Positions 8,486 through 18,630 of a stretch of DNA of 64,000 nt are shown here, piece by piece. Both the position numbers and the translations under genes were made by a program. The stretch is from Rubripirellula tenax. GTDB lineage: Bacteria > Planctomycetota > Planctomycetia > Pirellulales > Pirellulaceae. The stretch is from the NCBI RefSeq assembly GCF_007860125.1, contig NZ_SJPW01000002.1, positions 632,147 to 696,146 on the forward strand. Reading direction: 5' to 3'. The notes beneath the pieces were generated by a model. That model saw nothing but the letters and a program-made list of their open reading frames with translations, made no database searches and was not told the origin of the DNA. The stretch's first letter is position 1, and every line of letters starts with the position of its first letter.

Positions 8486-11400
8486 TTAGCTCAGCAGTTT
8501 TTCGCAGCGTGTCGGCGATACTTTGGTCGACGTCCCGAGCGGTTGCGCGAACAAGCTGACCCGCAATTCCTCGGTCATCCAGCGGAACTCGCTATCGGTG
8601 TGGTCAACGGGTTCGTACGTGGTTTGTTTGGCCAGCCAACGTTGCCACAGATCTTGGACCAACTTGCGCGACTCGTCGTCTTTCGATCCGCTGCCGCTCT
8701 TCAATTTGTCGATCCGATAAGCGATTGCCTTGAAGTATCGCGGATAGTGCTTCAACCAAGCCCATGGCGTCCGTCTTAGAAATCCATCATAGGCCAACCA
8801 CTGCAATTGCAGCTTGACGTCACCGACCGCGGGCGAAAAACGTCCACTTTTGCCGGCTGATTCGATTTCTTTTCGGGCTTCGAAGTAGCTGTCGGCGAGC
8901 TGTCCGACCCAAACAGCAACTTCTTGTGCCGCTTCGGCAATGCGACGGGCGCGTTCGCCTCGACGTGCATCAAATTCAGCAGCGGATCGAAGAACGGGTT
9001 GGTTTTCGACGAATGCGATCCGCGCCATCAGATCCGTCATCGCGTCTTCCATGTCGCCGGCCGAAACGACACCCGATAACTTGATTTTCGCTTGTTCGAT
9101 GCGCGGTAGGTGTCGGACCTGTGAACGTAACTCTTTCTTTTCGGCGATTGCAAACAACCGCACGCACCCGGACCGAATCGACGATTCCGCCGACTTCATT
9201 TCAGGGAACAGTGACGTTTTTACCGACGTGCCGTCGTCGACCAATCCCGGATACTGTGCCACACGAACGCCGCCGCGAACCCGCACGACTTCGCGAGGCA
9301 ACTGGTCGATGTCGAAGGTCGTCATCTTGTCTCGCGACCAAACGTCATCAATCTCGGCCGTTGGCTCGGGTTGGTTGGCGGGCCTGGCACCCAGCTTAGC
9401 CATCAAAGGCGCGACTTGCCGACCTTCGGCGATCGAGTTGCCGTCGTCGTCAACGACGGTGACCAGAAACTGTAAATGAGGGTCGAGCTTCTCGTCTTGA
9501 AAGTCAAACGGCGTCACCGGCACTTCGGCGTGACGTGACATCGCTGCACACAATGCCGGCATGAAAGGGGTCTTGCCGTAGTCGTCCGCTAACTCGTCAA
9601 GAATTTTCGCGGCCACGTCGGCGGCCGGAACCAAATTGCGGCGGATACGTTTGGGCAACGACTTGATCATTGCGACAATCTTGGTGTGCAATAGACCCGG
9701 CACCAACCAACCAAGCCGGTCGTCGCTGATTTGCGAAAGTGCCGCTTGGTGAATCTTGACGTTCACACCGTCGCGGTCCGATCCGGGTTCAAAACGATAG
9801 TCCAGCGGCAGTCGTGAGCTTCCGACTTCCAATTCGTCTGGAAACGAATCTTGAGTGATCGTTTCGGTTTCCGTTTCGATCAGATCATCGGGTCGCATGT
9901 ACAGCGACGATTCGGTCGGTTCCGGCGGCGCGGCGAGCCACTGGGACACGCCGGCCGAATCGCGAATCGATTTCGTCCACGTGGGCGTCTCGGTTTCGCG
10001 GTCCAGTTTTTCGAGTCGGCCGCGATCGCAAATCTCGGCGGGCAGTCGGCTCTGATAGAACGCAGCGACCGCGTACTCGTCGATCACCATGTCGCGACGG
10101 CGTGTCTTGGCAGCCAACGCGGCGATCGATTCTCGCAATTGGCGATTGTGTCGAATGAACTTGGCGTTCGTCTTCAATTGGGACTCGGCCAGGCCGTGGT
10201 CGATCAACAAATCGCGTGCCGTCGCCGGGTCGATGGGCGACAACGGTACTCGCCGACGTGTAACGATCGGCAATCCGAATAGCGTTTGATTCTGATAACA
10301 AAACGCTGCACCCGATTTCTCGCTCCAGTGAGGATCATTGTGCGAACGTTTCAGCAGGTGTGCGCCCACGGACTCGATCCATGCCGGTTGGATCTGGGCG
10401 ACGGTGCGGGCAAATGCTTTGGCCGTTTCCACCAATTCGCCCGCAACGATCCATTTGGGTTTCGCCGCGAATACGCCGCTTCCCGGCCACAAAAACAACT
10501 TCAAGCCACCAGCGCCGGTGTACTCGTTCTTGTCACCGGCCATTGCGACACCCGAGAGCAAACCGGCCAGCAGTGATTGGTGAATGAGCGCGTAGTGATC
10601 GTCGGCGATCAGTTTGGTTTCGTCATCGACGAACCGCATCTTGCCGACGTGAGCTTTGGGTTTGCCCTTCTCAGATAGGGTTTGCGTCGCCATCTCGCGC
10701 AGTTGGCGATAGACGTCGGACCATTCTCGCATCCGCGTCGGCGACAAGTACTGCTGCTTCAAGACTCGCATAAGCTTGTTCTTGCTGTGCTCTTCTCGCG
10801 CCGATTCGTAGTACCGCCAAAGCCGTAGGTACGACAGAAAATCGCTGCGCCCGTCGGCAAACTTCGCGTGCGCTTCGTCGGCGGCTTGTTGTTTGTCCGG
10901 TGGTCGATCACGAGGGTCGGGAATCTCCATCGCCGCCGCGATCGGCAAAACTTCGGCGAGCACACCGTTTTCATGAGCGGCCAAGACGATGCGTCCGACT
11001 CGCGGATCGACGGGCATGCGGCCCAATTTCCAACCGATGTCGGTCACTTCATGACGGTCATCGATCGCGCCCAATTCGGTCAGCGTCCGCAGGCCTTCGC
11101 TGATCGCTTCGGGGCGTGGTGGATCGAGCAAGGGGAAGGCTTCCAATCGCCCCAGTCGCAACGTCTTCATCTGTAGGATCACCGATGCCAAGTTGGTGCG
11201 GCGAATTTCGGGCGTCGTATAGGCTTCGCGATTTTCGAAATCGTCGAGCGAGAACAATCGGATGCAAATGCCAGGGCCAACTCGTCCGCAGCGACCCGAC
11301 CGCTGGTTCGCGCTGGCTTTGCTGACCGGTTCGATCGGCAACCGTTGCATTTTGCTTCGAACGCTGTAGCGACTGATCCTCGCGGTTCCTGAATCGATCA

Positions 11401-12475
11401 CGAACCGAATGCCGGGAACCGTCAAAGAGCTCTCGGCGACATTGGTTGCAAAGATGATCCGACGTTTGTTGCCTGACGGATTAAATATCTTTTGTTGTTC
11501 CGATTGGGGAAGCCTCGCATACAAAGGCAGCAGGTCAACGCGTCCGGCCGCCCCCAATCGTTTGTAGTGTCCCGCGACGCGGTGCGAGACTTCCCGGATG
11601 TCGCGTTCGGTGGGTAAGAAGACCAGCATGTCGCCGTGTCCGGTACGGCTAGCCATGTCGATGCCTTCGATGACATGCCGCGAGACGTCGTACCCGCGAG
11701 TCTCGTCGTCCGTGATCGATTCCCACGGCAAATACTTGATCTCGACGGGATAGCCACGGCCTTCGACATTGACGATTGGCGCCGGGCCATCGTCGTCGCC
11801 GAAGTGTGCGGCGAACCGTTCGGCGTCGATGGTTGCCGATGTGATGATGACCTTCAAATCGGGTCTGCGTGATTGCAGTTGCCGCAGATAGCCCATCAAG
11901 AAGTCGATGTTCAACGATCGTTCGTGCGCTTCATCGATGATGATGACATCGTAGGCGTCTAGCTGTTTGTCGGATTGCGTTTCGGCAAGCAGGATGCCGT
12001 CGGTCATCAGCTTGATCATGGTTTCGGGCGTCGTCTGGTCGCCGAAACGGACTTGGTAGCCGACCCATTTGCCGAGCGGTGTTTCCAGTTCTTCGGCCAA
12101 CCGCGTTGCGATGCTGCGGGCGGCCAAGCGTCGCGGTTGGGTATGGCCGATCATGCCGGTTCGTCCCAGTCCCGCTTCGAGACAGAGCTTTGGCAATTGA
12201 GTACTTTTACCGCTGCCCGTTTCACCGCAGACAACGATGACTTGGTTGTCGCGAATCAACTGGATCAACTCGTCGCGATGCGCCGTGATCGGCAATTCGG
12301 CCGGATACTCGATCTTGGGTGTTGCGGCTTTGCGCAGTTCGATCGCGTTGGCCTTGCGTGACTGCGGTGATCCGGCGGGTGGCTTTTTGCGAGCCGTTTC
12401 CCGTGCCTTGTCGGATGGACCAGGAGCCGACACGTCCTTGGTCGTCAGCGACGGGGAACTCGGTTTTGGATTCAT
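8486..12475 (-). CDS. hrpA: ATP-dependent RNA helicase HrpA (DEAH box)
   Basis: A 1329-aa SF2 DEAH helicase, close to the E. coli HrpA length. Walker A (GETGSGKST) is at about residues 84-92, then the DEAH box (IIDEAHERS), SATID motif III, and NVAESSLT plus QRSGRCGRVGPG motifs V and VI. HA2/OB domains and the long HrpA-specific C-terminal region follow. The ATG at 12475 overlaps the stop of the SLC13 gene by 4 nt (ATGA), which fixes the start and implies translational coupling. The open frame runs 157 codons further upstream, but inside the SLC13 gene. HrpA acts on RNA, and in other bacteria on stalled or colliding ribosomes. Confidence 0.93.
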   Translation of the reverse strand: MNPKPSSPSLTTKDVSAPGPSDKARETARKKPPAGSPQSRKANAIELRKAATPKIEYPAELPITAHRDELIQLIRDNQVIVVCGETGSGKSTQLPKLCLEAGLGRTGMIGHTQPRRLAARSIATRLAEELETPLGKWVGYQVRFGDQTTPETMIKLMTDGILLAETQSDKQLDAYDVIIIDEAHERSLNIDFLMGYLRQLQSRRPDLKVIITSATIDAERFAAHFGDDDGPAPIVNVEGRGYPVEIKYLPWESITDDETRGYDVSRHVIEGIDMASRTGHGDMLVFLPTERDIREVSHRVAGHYKRLGAAGRVDLLPLYARLPQSEQQKIFNPSGNKRRIIFATNVAESSLTVPGIRFVIDSGTARISRYSVRSKMQRLPIEPVSKASANQRSGRCGRVGPGICIRLFSLDDFENREAYTTPEIRRTNLASVILQMKTLRLGRLEAFPLLDPPRPEAISEGLRTLTELGAIDDRHEVTDIGWKLGRMPVDPRVGRIVLAAHENGVLAEVLPIAAAMEIPDPRDRPPDKQQAADEAHAKFADGRSDFLSYLRLWRYYESAREEHSKNKLMRVLKQQYLSPTRMREWSDVYRQLREMATQTLSEKGKPKAHVGKMRFVDDETKLIADDHYALIHQSLLAGLLSGVAMAGDKNEYTGAGGLKLFLWPGSGVFAAKPKWIVAGELVETAKAFARTVAQIQPAWIESVGAHLLKRSHNDPHWSEKSGAAFCYQNQTLFGLPIVTRRRVPLSPIDPATARDLLIDHGLAESQLKTNAKFIRHNRQLRESIAALAAKTRRRDMVIDEYAVAAFYQSRLPAEICDRGRLEKLDRETETPTWTKSIRDSAGVSQWLAAPPEPTESSLYMRPDDLIETETETITQDSFPDELEVGSSRLPLDYRFEPGSDRDGVNVKIHQAALSQISDDRLGWLVPGLLHTKIVAMIKSLPKRIRRNLVPAADVAAKILDELADDYGKTPFMPALCAAMSRHAEVPVTPFDFQDEKLDPHLQFLVTVVDDDGNSIAEGRQVAPLMAKLGARPANQPEPTAEIDDVWSRDKMTTFDIDQLPREVVRVRGGVRVAQYPGLVDDGTSVKTSLFPEMKSAESSIRSGCVRLFAIAEKKELRSQVRHLPRIEQAKIKLSGVVSAGDMEDAMTDLMARIAFVENQPVLRSAAEFDARRGERARRIAEAAQEVAVWVGQLADSYFEARKEIESAGKSGRFSPAVGDVKLQLQWLAYDGFLRRTPWAWLKHYPRYFKAIAYRIDKLKSGSGSKDDESRKLVQDLWQRWLAKQTTYEPVDHTDSEFRWMTEELRVSLFAQPLGTSTKVSPTRCEKLLS

Positions 12476-14280
12476 GGCGAAAACGCCCAGACTCGTGGAA
12501 TCACGAACATCGAGACCGCGAACACGATCATGCTGAGCGGCAATCCGAATTTCAAATAGTCGCTGACTCGATAACCGCCGACGCCATAGACCATCATGTT
12601 GGTTTGGTAACCGAAAGGCGTTAAGAAACTTGCCGACGCGGCGATCATGACGGCGATGATCATCGGTGTCGGATCGCATCCCAGTCCGCCGGCCGCATTC
12701 ATTGCGATCGGAAACATTAACATCGCGGCGGCATTGTTGGTGATCAGTTCGGTGCACAGCATCGTCGCCAAGTAGACGGCGGCAAGGGTCAACAGTCGGT
12801 TGTTGTTGGCCATGCTCAACATTCCATCGGCGATTCCCGCGGCCGCACCACTTCGTTCCATCGCCGCACCGATGCCGATGGCCGCGCCGATCACGATCAA
12901 CACCGACCAATCGATGCTTCGCCGGGCTTCCGACGTGGTGCAGCAACGCAGCGCGATCATCGCGATGGCGGCCACCATCGACGCAGTCAAAATTTGCTGT
13001 GTTATGGCTGCGAAAAGAACCATCGCAACCACCACGGCGATCGCATACCAGGCACGTTCGGGTCGGCGGATGACACCCTGCTGTACCTTGCTGACCAAAA
13101 AGAAATCACGTGACTCGCCTCGCCGGTGCAAGAACGATGGCGATGCTTCAAGAAGCAACACGTCACCCGTTTCCAAACGAACGTCACCGAGCTTGCCCGT
13201 CAATCGTTTGTCGCCGCGTGCGACCGCAACGACGGCGGCGTTGTAGTGCGAACGGAAGCGACCCTCGCGAATTGTCTTGCCAAGCAATCCGCATCGGGGG
13301 CTAACCACCGCTTCGACGAGTGTCCGTTGCCAGGCAGGAACCTGAAGTTTGCGAGCCTGATCGTCCGATGTTGTCAGCCCACGGATCTTACGCAGATCCA
13401 CAACACTGTCGAGTGCACCGACCAAAATCAAGACATCGTCGTCGCGCAGTATTTCCGTCGGTTTGGCAGCCGCGATTGTGCCGTCCTCTCGCTGGATTTC
13501 GGCGATGTATAGTCCCGGCAAGTGACGCAGTCCCGCGTCCTCGATCGTTCGTCCCGAAAGCGGCCCGCCGGGTTCGACTTGAACCTCGACGGTGTATTGC
13601 CGCGGGTCGTCAGACACGCTGACCGCACCACGGCGATCGGGCAGCAGCCATCGCGATGCCACAATCATGTACAGCACGCCGATGACGGTTGCCGGCACAC
13701 CGACCCACGCCGGATCAAAGAATCGCAGTGCCGAATGGGTCGCGCCGGCGGCGATCGCTTTGTCGTTCAGATCGGCGACCAACAAGTTAGTGCTGGTCCC
13801 CATCAGCGTGCACATGCCACCAAGAATGGCGGCATAGCTGAGCGGCAGCAGTAGCCGACTGGTGCTGGTGTTGATCCGTTTGGCCAGGTCACTCACGATC
13901 GGCATCAACGCCAAAACAACCGGCGTGTTATTAAGAAATCCGCTCATGGCGGCTACCGGAATCAGCAATCGCGACTGGGCGCCGGTCAGCGTCTTGGCGC
14001 GGTTGAGAAACCAGCCCGTCGCCAGTTCGGTCCCACCCGTGAATTCAAGTCCGGCTACTACCGCGAACAGCAGCGCGACGGTGACCAAGGCTTGGTTGCC
14101 GAATCCGGCAACCGCTTCGCTGGGTGTCGGCAATTTGTTGGTGCCGGTGATGCTTTGCGCGACCACCAGGATCGCTAGGCAACCGACGGCAAGCAGGTCC
14201 GTCGCCGCAACTCGCAGGGCCAAAGTGACCAGCAATGTCGCAGCAACGGCGATTGTCAACCAAGCTTGCCACGTATCCAT
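12472..14280 (-). CDS. SLC13/DASS-type anion permease with two RCK-C domains
   Basis: A 602-aa permease with about ten hydrophobic segments split in two halves (residues 8-190 and 415-600), each with a conserved NNTPVV- or NNAAA-type loop. The middle (about 205-390) carries two soluble TrkA-C (RCK_C) repeats with LSGRTIEDAGLR and LLGKTIREGRF. This layout is that of SLC13-family sodium-coupled anion transporters. The ATG at 14280 shares one base with the TGA of the symporter gene. A TTG at 14283 is a less likely start. Substrate (sulfate, dicarboxylate or other) cannot be told. Confidence 0.88.
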   Translation of the reverse strand: MDTWQAWLTIAVAATLLVTLALRVAATDLLAVGCLAILVVAQSITGTNKLPTPSEAVAGFGNQALVTVALLFAVVAGLEFTGGTELATGWFLNRAKTLTGAQSRLLIPVAAMSGFLNNTPVVLALMPIVSDLAKRINTSTSRLLLPLSYAAILGGMCTLMGTSTNLLVADLNDKAIAAGATHSALRFFDPAWVGVPATVIGVLYMIVASRWLLPDRRGAVSVSDDPRQYTVEVQVEPGGPLSGRTIEDAGLRHLPGLYIAEIQREDGTIAAAKPTEILRDDDVLILVGALDSVVDLRKIRGLTTSDDQARKLQVPAWQRTLVEAVVSPRCGLLGKTIREGRFRSHYNAAVVAVARGDKRLTGKLGDVRLETGDVLLLEASPSFLHRRGESRDFFLVSKVQQGVIRRPERAWYAIAVVVAMVLFAAITQQILTASMVAAIAMIALRCCTTSEARRSIDWSVLIVIGAAIGIGAAMERSGAAAGIADGMLSMANNNRLLTLAAVYLATMLCTELITNNAAAMLMFPIAMNAAGGLGCDPTPMIIAVMIAASASFLTPFGYQTNMMVYGVGGYRVSDYLKFGLPLSMIVFAVSMFVIPRVWAFSP

Positions 14281-15965
14281 CAAGTCGTTTCAGGGAAAAA
14301 CTTTGCCAGCGTCTCGGCGCTCGGTTTCGGTGTCACCAGCGACACCACCACCGTTGCGACCAGCGACGCAAAGAAGATGGTAGCGACCGGCATGGTGTGG
14401 ATCGTCCGCTCGCCGATCGTGAAATCGACCGACCAGTTTTCGATCGCGCCGAATTCCGATGCCGCGAACAGGGCGTACCAAACACCTGCCGCCGTCAACA
14501 CACCGGCATAGGCGCCCCACTTGGACAACCCACGCCAGTAAACCGCCAACAGCACCAACGGGAACAAACTGCTGAACCCGCTGAAGCACCAAATGCCAAG
14601 CTGAAAGACTCGTGTTTGAGCGATGTCCGTCAGGCTAAGGAAATACGTCACCGCAACGATTGCGATGATGAACAGTCGCGAGATCGTGATGATCTGTTTG
14701 TCGCTAAATCGATCTTTGCCGCCGTAGTGGACCACCACGTCGGTCGTGAACATCGTGCCGATGCAAAGGAATTGGCTGTCGAGGCTGGACATGATCGCCG
14801 CCAGAATGCCGGCCAGCAGGAATCCGCCCAGCACGTCACCCGACAACGACTTGACCATGAATCCCAACACCTTGTTGGGGTCGCCGGCGATCGGTGGCGG
14901 AATGTTGATCAGTCCCGACGTCGCCCAAACGCCGATCAAAACGCAAGGTATCCAAACGATCAAGATGAACACCGGGTGGGCTACGACCGGCAACTTGAAC
15001 GCCGATCCGCTCTTGGCCGTCAACCAATGCTGGAATAGGTGGGGAAACATGCCGACCGAAAATGGAATCAACATGTAAGTGAAGAACATCCACGGGTCCA
15101 TTCGCTCACGCGTGCGGAACTGGGGCGGTGCTTCGACCGATTCGATTTGATCCTCGGGCGTCACTTGGTCTCGCACACGTCGGGCCTTGGGGATTTCTTG
15201 AGACACGATATGCAAAGAGTCCCAAAGGCCGGTCGGAGGTTCGGTGCGAACGACTCTTTGACCGTCGGTTGTTTGGTGGGCGCGTCCATCGGCAACCGAC
15301 TTGGCCGCCAAGCCCGTCGCGATCAGGTAGAACGCGACAACACCCAAGACCATGAACACGATCGTTTGAAACGTGTTGGCCCATGCCGTGCCTCGCATGC
15401 CGCCAAAGAAGACGTAGACGAGCACGACCACGCAAATGACCAATTCGGTCAACCACGGTGGGATCGCGCCCGATTCGGTCAAACCGGGGAAGTCACCTCT
15501 CGTGGCGCCTTCGATCGCTTTGCCAGCCGAGATCACACCGACCAACAAGTACGGCACGACCAAGCCCACCAGGATCGGAAACAAGACCAATCCGATTTTG
15601 TCGCTGTCGAGTCGATCGCGAAAGAAACCGGCCTGAGTCGTGTAGCCGTACTTTTTGCCCCACGACCAGAGCTTGACGCCGAGTACAAAAAAGCAGAGTG
15701 AGTGGATGATGCCGGACGACGACGCCAGCATCCCATATACGCCGACGCCTTCGGCGAATGCTTCGCCGGTCGAACCGACCAGCGCGAATCCCGTCATGGT
15801 GGTGCCGAACAACGACATCAACAGCAAGAACGGACCGATGGAGTGGCTGGCCAACAAGTAGTCTTTTGACGTACCTTTAAACAACCGCGAAGAAAACAAT
15901 CCGAGCGCGAGGAGCAACCCAAGATATACGCCGATGATGGTGACTTTGATCATTCCCGGACTCAT
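14280..15965 (-). CDS. Sodium/solute symporter (SSS family)
   Basis: A 561-aa membrane protein with about 13 hydrophobic segments. The N-terminus resembles the solute:sodium symporter family (YLLASHSIGPFLLLMSLFG, then TTMTGFALVGSTGEAF). A 65-residue hydrophilic insert lies at about 230-300. The gene overlaps the upstream DUF3311 gene by 4 nt (ATGA) and the downstream SLC13 gene by 1 nt. A small DUF3311 protein next to an SSS transporter is a common bacterial pair, in which the small protein is thought to be an accessory subunit. Substrate unknown. Confidence 0.9.
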   Translation of the reverse strand: MSPGMIKVTIIGVYLGLLLALGLFSSRLFKGTSKDYLLASHSIGPFLLLMSLFGTTMTGFALVGSTGEAFAEGVGVYGMLASSSGIIHSLCFFVLGVKLWSWGKKYGYTTQAGFFRDRLDSDKIGLVLFPILVGLVVPYLLVGVISAGKAIEGATRGDFPGLTESGAIPPWLTELVICVVVLVYVFFGGMRGTAWANTFQTIVFMVLGVVAFYLIATGLAAKSVADGRAHQTTDGQRVVRTEPPTGLWDSLHIVSQEIPKARRVRDQVTPEDQIESVEAPPQFRTRERMDPWMFFTYMLIPFSVGMFPHLFQHWLTAKSGSAFKLPVVAHPVFILIVWIPCVLIGVWATSGLINIPPPIAGDPNKVLGFMVKSLSGDVLGGFLLAGILAAIMSSLDSQFLCIGTMFTTDVVVHYGGKDRFSDKQIITISRLFIIAIVAVTYFLSLTDIAQTRVFQLGIWCFSGFSSLFPLVLLAVYWRGLSKWGAYAGVLTAAGVWYALFAASEFGAIENWSVDFTIGERTIHTMPVATIFFASLVATVVVSLVTPKPSAETLAKFFPETT

Positions 15966-16192
15966 CGTGCCACCTCCGATGTTGCATCATTGACGCTATC
16001 GTCGTCATCTTGGATCGGCCATGCGGTGGTCGCCGCGATCAGCCAAACGACCGAAGCGGCGATCGACAAACCCGCGTGATAGGCAAGCGTCACCGGCAGA
16101 AATCCAAAGACCAATCGGTCGTTGTCCCAGTTCCAAATGTCTTGGTGCAGCACCACAAGCAGGAGCACGAGTCCCCATACAACTTTCTTCAT
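15962..16192 (-). CDS. DUF3311-type small membrane protein
   Basis: A 76-aa protein with two hydrophobic helices (about residues 4-18 and 28-60) and an acidic tail (DDDDS). The ATG at 16192 is used; the TTG at 16195 is possible. It is the first gene of the minus-strand transporter/helicase operon and overlaps the symporter start by 4 nt. The position before an SSS symporter and the WNWD...LVFGFLPVTLAYH pattern fit DUF3311. It probably assists or stabilises the transporter. Confidence 0.75.
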   Translation of the reverse strand: MKKVVWGLVLLLVVLHQDIWNWDNDRLVFGFLPVTLAYHAGLSIAASVVWLIAATTAWPIQDDDDSVNDATSEVAR

Positions 16193-16305
16193 CAACGAAA
16201 CTTTCGGTGGGATGTCTGGGCGGGCTGGTTCACCGTCGGGGTGACCGCGAATGATGGGCCAGTGTAACTTGCCGACGCGAGCCTGTTTAGGAGCAGCGGT
16301 GGCAA

Positions 16306-16341
16306 CAAAAAACGAGCGGCTGGAAAATCCAACCGCTCGTT
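16306..16341 (-). terminator. Intrinsic terminator of the DPFG-repeat gene
   Basis: Arms at 16311-16319 (AACGAGCGG) and 16333-16341 (CCGCTCGTT) form a perfect 9-bp stem, extended inward by TGG/CCA with one mismatch. On the minus strand the stem is followed by a run of T. It lies 31 bp after the stop of the gene at 16373-17167, in the right orientation to end it, and upstream of the DUF3311 operon. Confidence 0.85.
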
Positions 16342-16372
16342 ATCGATCAACGCAAAAGAAGTGTTCCGGCGT

Positions 16373-17167
16373 TTAGTTGCCGAATGGGTCGTCTCCGAAC
16401 GGGTCGGCGGCCGGTTTGCTGGCATCGGTACCGAACGGGTCGGCCATCGCGTCGCCACCACCGCCGAACGGGTCTGCGGCATCGCCGCCGGTTGAGAACG
16501 GATCCGCCGGCGCGTCGGCTGCACCGGCATCTGCTGGTGTCGCAGCGTCCCCACCGAAGGGGTCATTCATTGCATCGGCCAGGGCGTCGTCGGATTCAAC
16601 CTTCGGCTCTTCGTTCCTTTCGCCAAACGGATTTTGTTCCGCTGCGACGGGGGCCGGAGGCGGAGGCTGGATTGCTGAAGGAGCCGGTGCCGGTGCGACT
16701 CGCGGAGCCGAAGGACTGCCTTGGACGCCCAATTCGCCATAGCGTTGCCGTGACTGGGCTTCGGCGTTGGCCAAGTAATCGAGTTTGGCTTTGCGGCGAA
16801 TGTCTTCCAACTTCAGCCGCTCGGGACCCTGAAAACGATGCAGCGCCTGGCCGACCGATCCACTGCCTTTTCCGGCCGCTTCCAGCTCGGCACCCTGTTG
16901 CCAGTCAGAATCGGCTTCATAACCGCGACCGGTCTGCGTGGCGACGATACCGCGAAAATAGTATGCCCGAGGATCCTTGATCCCATTGTTGATGGCCGTC
17001 GAAAGCAGCTCGTAAGCCTCGGACGATCGACCGGCGTAATAAGCGTGAACACCTTGGCCGTAGTAGTCGGCCAACACTGCGTTTTGCCCTTGGGCTTGGG
17101 CGTTTTCGACGTCCGCGGTGCTCGAAAACAGGGCACACGTGACGACAGCCATGATTAGTTTTTTCAT
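16373..17167 (-). CDS. Secreted TPR-like protein with C-terminal DPFG repeats
   Basis: A 264-aa protein starting at ATG 17167. The frame stays open upstream, but the Met-Lys-Lys signal peptide (residues 1-26) marks the start. Residues 27-110 resemble two TPR-like helical repeats (YYGQGVHAYYAGRSSEAYELL). After a Pro/Ala-rich linker the last 100 residues carry one NPFG and about six DPFG tetrapeptides separated by Ala/Gly/Asp stretches. Export is predicted. Proteins with this layout occur in planctomycetes, and their role is unknown to me. A strong terminator follows at 16306-16341. Confidence 0.8.
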   Translation of the reverse strand: MKKLIMAVVTCALFSSTADVENAQAQGQNAVLADYYGQGVHAYYAGRSSEAYELLSTAINNGIKDPRAYYFRGIVATQTGRGYEADSDWQQGAELEAAGKGSGSVGQALHRFQGPERLKLEDIRRKAKLDYLANAEAQSRQRYGELGVQGSPSAPRVAPAPAPSAIQPPPPAPVAAEQNPFGERNEEPKVESDDALADAMNDPFGGDAATPADAGAADAPADPFSTGGDAADPFGGGGDAMADPFGTDASKPAADPFGDDPFGN

Positions 17168-17418
17168 CGTATCCGCGATTCTCCCCCAAACCTTTCGGTC
17201 TAGATGGTGCTGGTGGGGCCAAGCTTGGACTGACTTGATTTGGCCCGCTGGTGTTTGGACTATGTCCACCAAACTGTAGTCGTGGGTTGGGGACGCGGCA
17301 AACTTTTTCCGGCCAAGTCCCCTCGCTTCTGGGTTTTCGATCACGTGTGCGGCGATCGCGTCGGCCCTGCGTCGACCGACATTTTTATTAAAGTTCGGGC
17401 CAGCATCGGTGGCCGGCG

Positions 17419-18555
17419 TCACTCGATCCAGCCCCCACCGATCACACGAGTCCCGTCGTAGACGACCGCCGCCTGGCCTGGCGCGACCGCCAATTCCGGC
17501 TGGTCGAACCGCACGGCGAACCGATCGGGGGAGTCCGGGTCGATCGAAATTGTCCCCGGTTTCGGCGATCCGTTGTAACGGATTTGGACCGAAACCTGTT
17601 GGGGAACGTCGCCAACGTCGACCAACCAATTGGCCTCGCCGGCCGTCAATCCGTCCCTCTCGAGCGACTCTTTGCGGCCGATCACGACGCGCCGCGTGTC
17701 CGGTTCGATGCGGACGACGAAGTACGGTTCGCCCATCGCGACCCCCAATTTCTTCCGCTGGCCGACGGTGAACGCTTCATATCCGGCGTGCCGGCCGACG
17801 ACTTTGCCTTCCGTCGTGACAATCTCGCCATCGGTGTTAGCGGACCGCTTCGGATCACGGGCCCGAACGAAATCGCTGTGGTGACCCTGCGTGACGAAAC
17901 AGATCTCTTGGCTGTCTTTTTTCCCCGCAACGCCCAACCCCAAGCCTTCGGCAATTTCACGAATGCGAGGTTTTTCAAAGCCGCCAACCGGCAACAGCAT
18001 CCGATCCAAACGGTCACGCCGAATCCCAAACAAGGCGTACGATTGATCCTTGTTCGAGTCCAACCCCCGGTGAAGTTGGTTGACGCCGGCGGCTTTTTCC
18101 ATCCGGGCGTAATGCCCGGTCGCCACGAATTCGGCGTCGATGCCATCGGCATAGTCGAACAAACGACCAAACTTGATCCACTGGTTGCAACGCACACACG
18201 GGTTTGGCGTTCGCCCCGTCAAATAGTCGTCGACGAAGTAATCGACAATCCGCCGGAAATCGTCGGTCAAGTCGAGTGCATAAAAAGGAATGTCCATCTT
18301 TGTCGCCACTCGGCGAGCATCGGCAGCATCCGACGCGGTACAGCAACCCTGTTTGTGATCGGCACGCCCCGATGCCATGCCCCCCAGCACGGGAAGGCTA
18401 GTCGAAGCGGCTTGATCGTCTACTTTGCACACGGCACTCGATTCGTCGCTGTGCCGCATGAAGACACCGACGACGTCGTGTCCGGCATCCAAAAGCAGGT
18501 GCGCAGCAACGCTCGAATCAACGCCGCCACTCATCGCGAGAACAATCCGAGCCAT
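17419..18555 (-). CDS. mnmA: tRNA-specific 2-thiouridylase MnmA
   Basis: A 378-aa enzyme (E. coli 368) that thiolates U34 of tRNA for Lys, Glu and Gln, using ATP and a persulfide donor. The PP-loop SGGVDSS is at residues 9-15. The first active Cys lies in GRTPNPCVRCN, and the second in KKDSQEICF. The ATG is at 18555. It is divergent from prfB with 75 bp between starts, so both translation-related genes share that intergenic promoter region. Confidence 0.96.
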   Translation of the reverse strand: MARIVLAMSGGVDSSVAAHLLLDAGHDVVGVFMRHSDESSAVCKVDDQAASTSLPVLGGMASGRADHKQGCCTASDAADARRVATKMDIPFYALDLTDDFRRIVDYFVDDYLTGRTPNPCVRCNQWIKFGRLFDYADGIDAEFVATGHYARMEKAAGVNQLHRGLDSNKDQSYALFGIRRDRLDRMLLPVGGFEKPRIREIAEGLGLGVAGKKDSQEICFVTQGHHSDFVRARDPKRSANTDGEIVTTEGKVVGRHAGYEAFTVGQRKKLGVAMGEPYFVVRIEPDTRRVVIGRKESLERDGLTAGEANWLVDVGDVPQQVSVQIRYNGSPKPGTISIDPDSPDRFAVRFDQPELAVAPGQAAVVYDGTRVIGGGWIE

Positions 18556-18630
18556 GTATATTCACCAGGGAAACCAACGACGAAGCAAAGTCGTGAACTC
18601 TATATCCTACTGAAAAAGCCAGAAACGACC

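Noticed and set aside
12476-12946. Upstream extension of hrpA by 157 codons
   Set aside because: It lies entirely within the SLC13 gene; the ATG at 12475 with a 4-nt overlap is the natural start.
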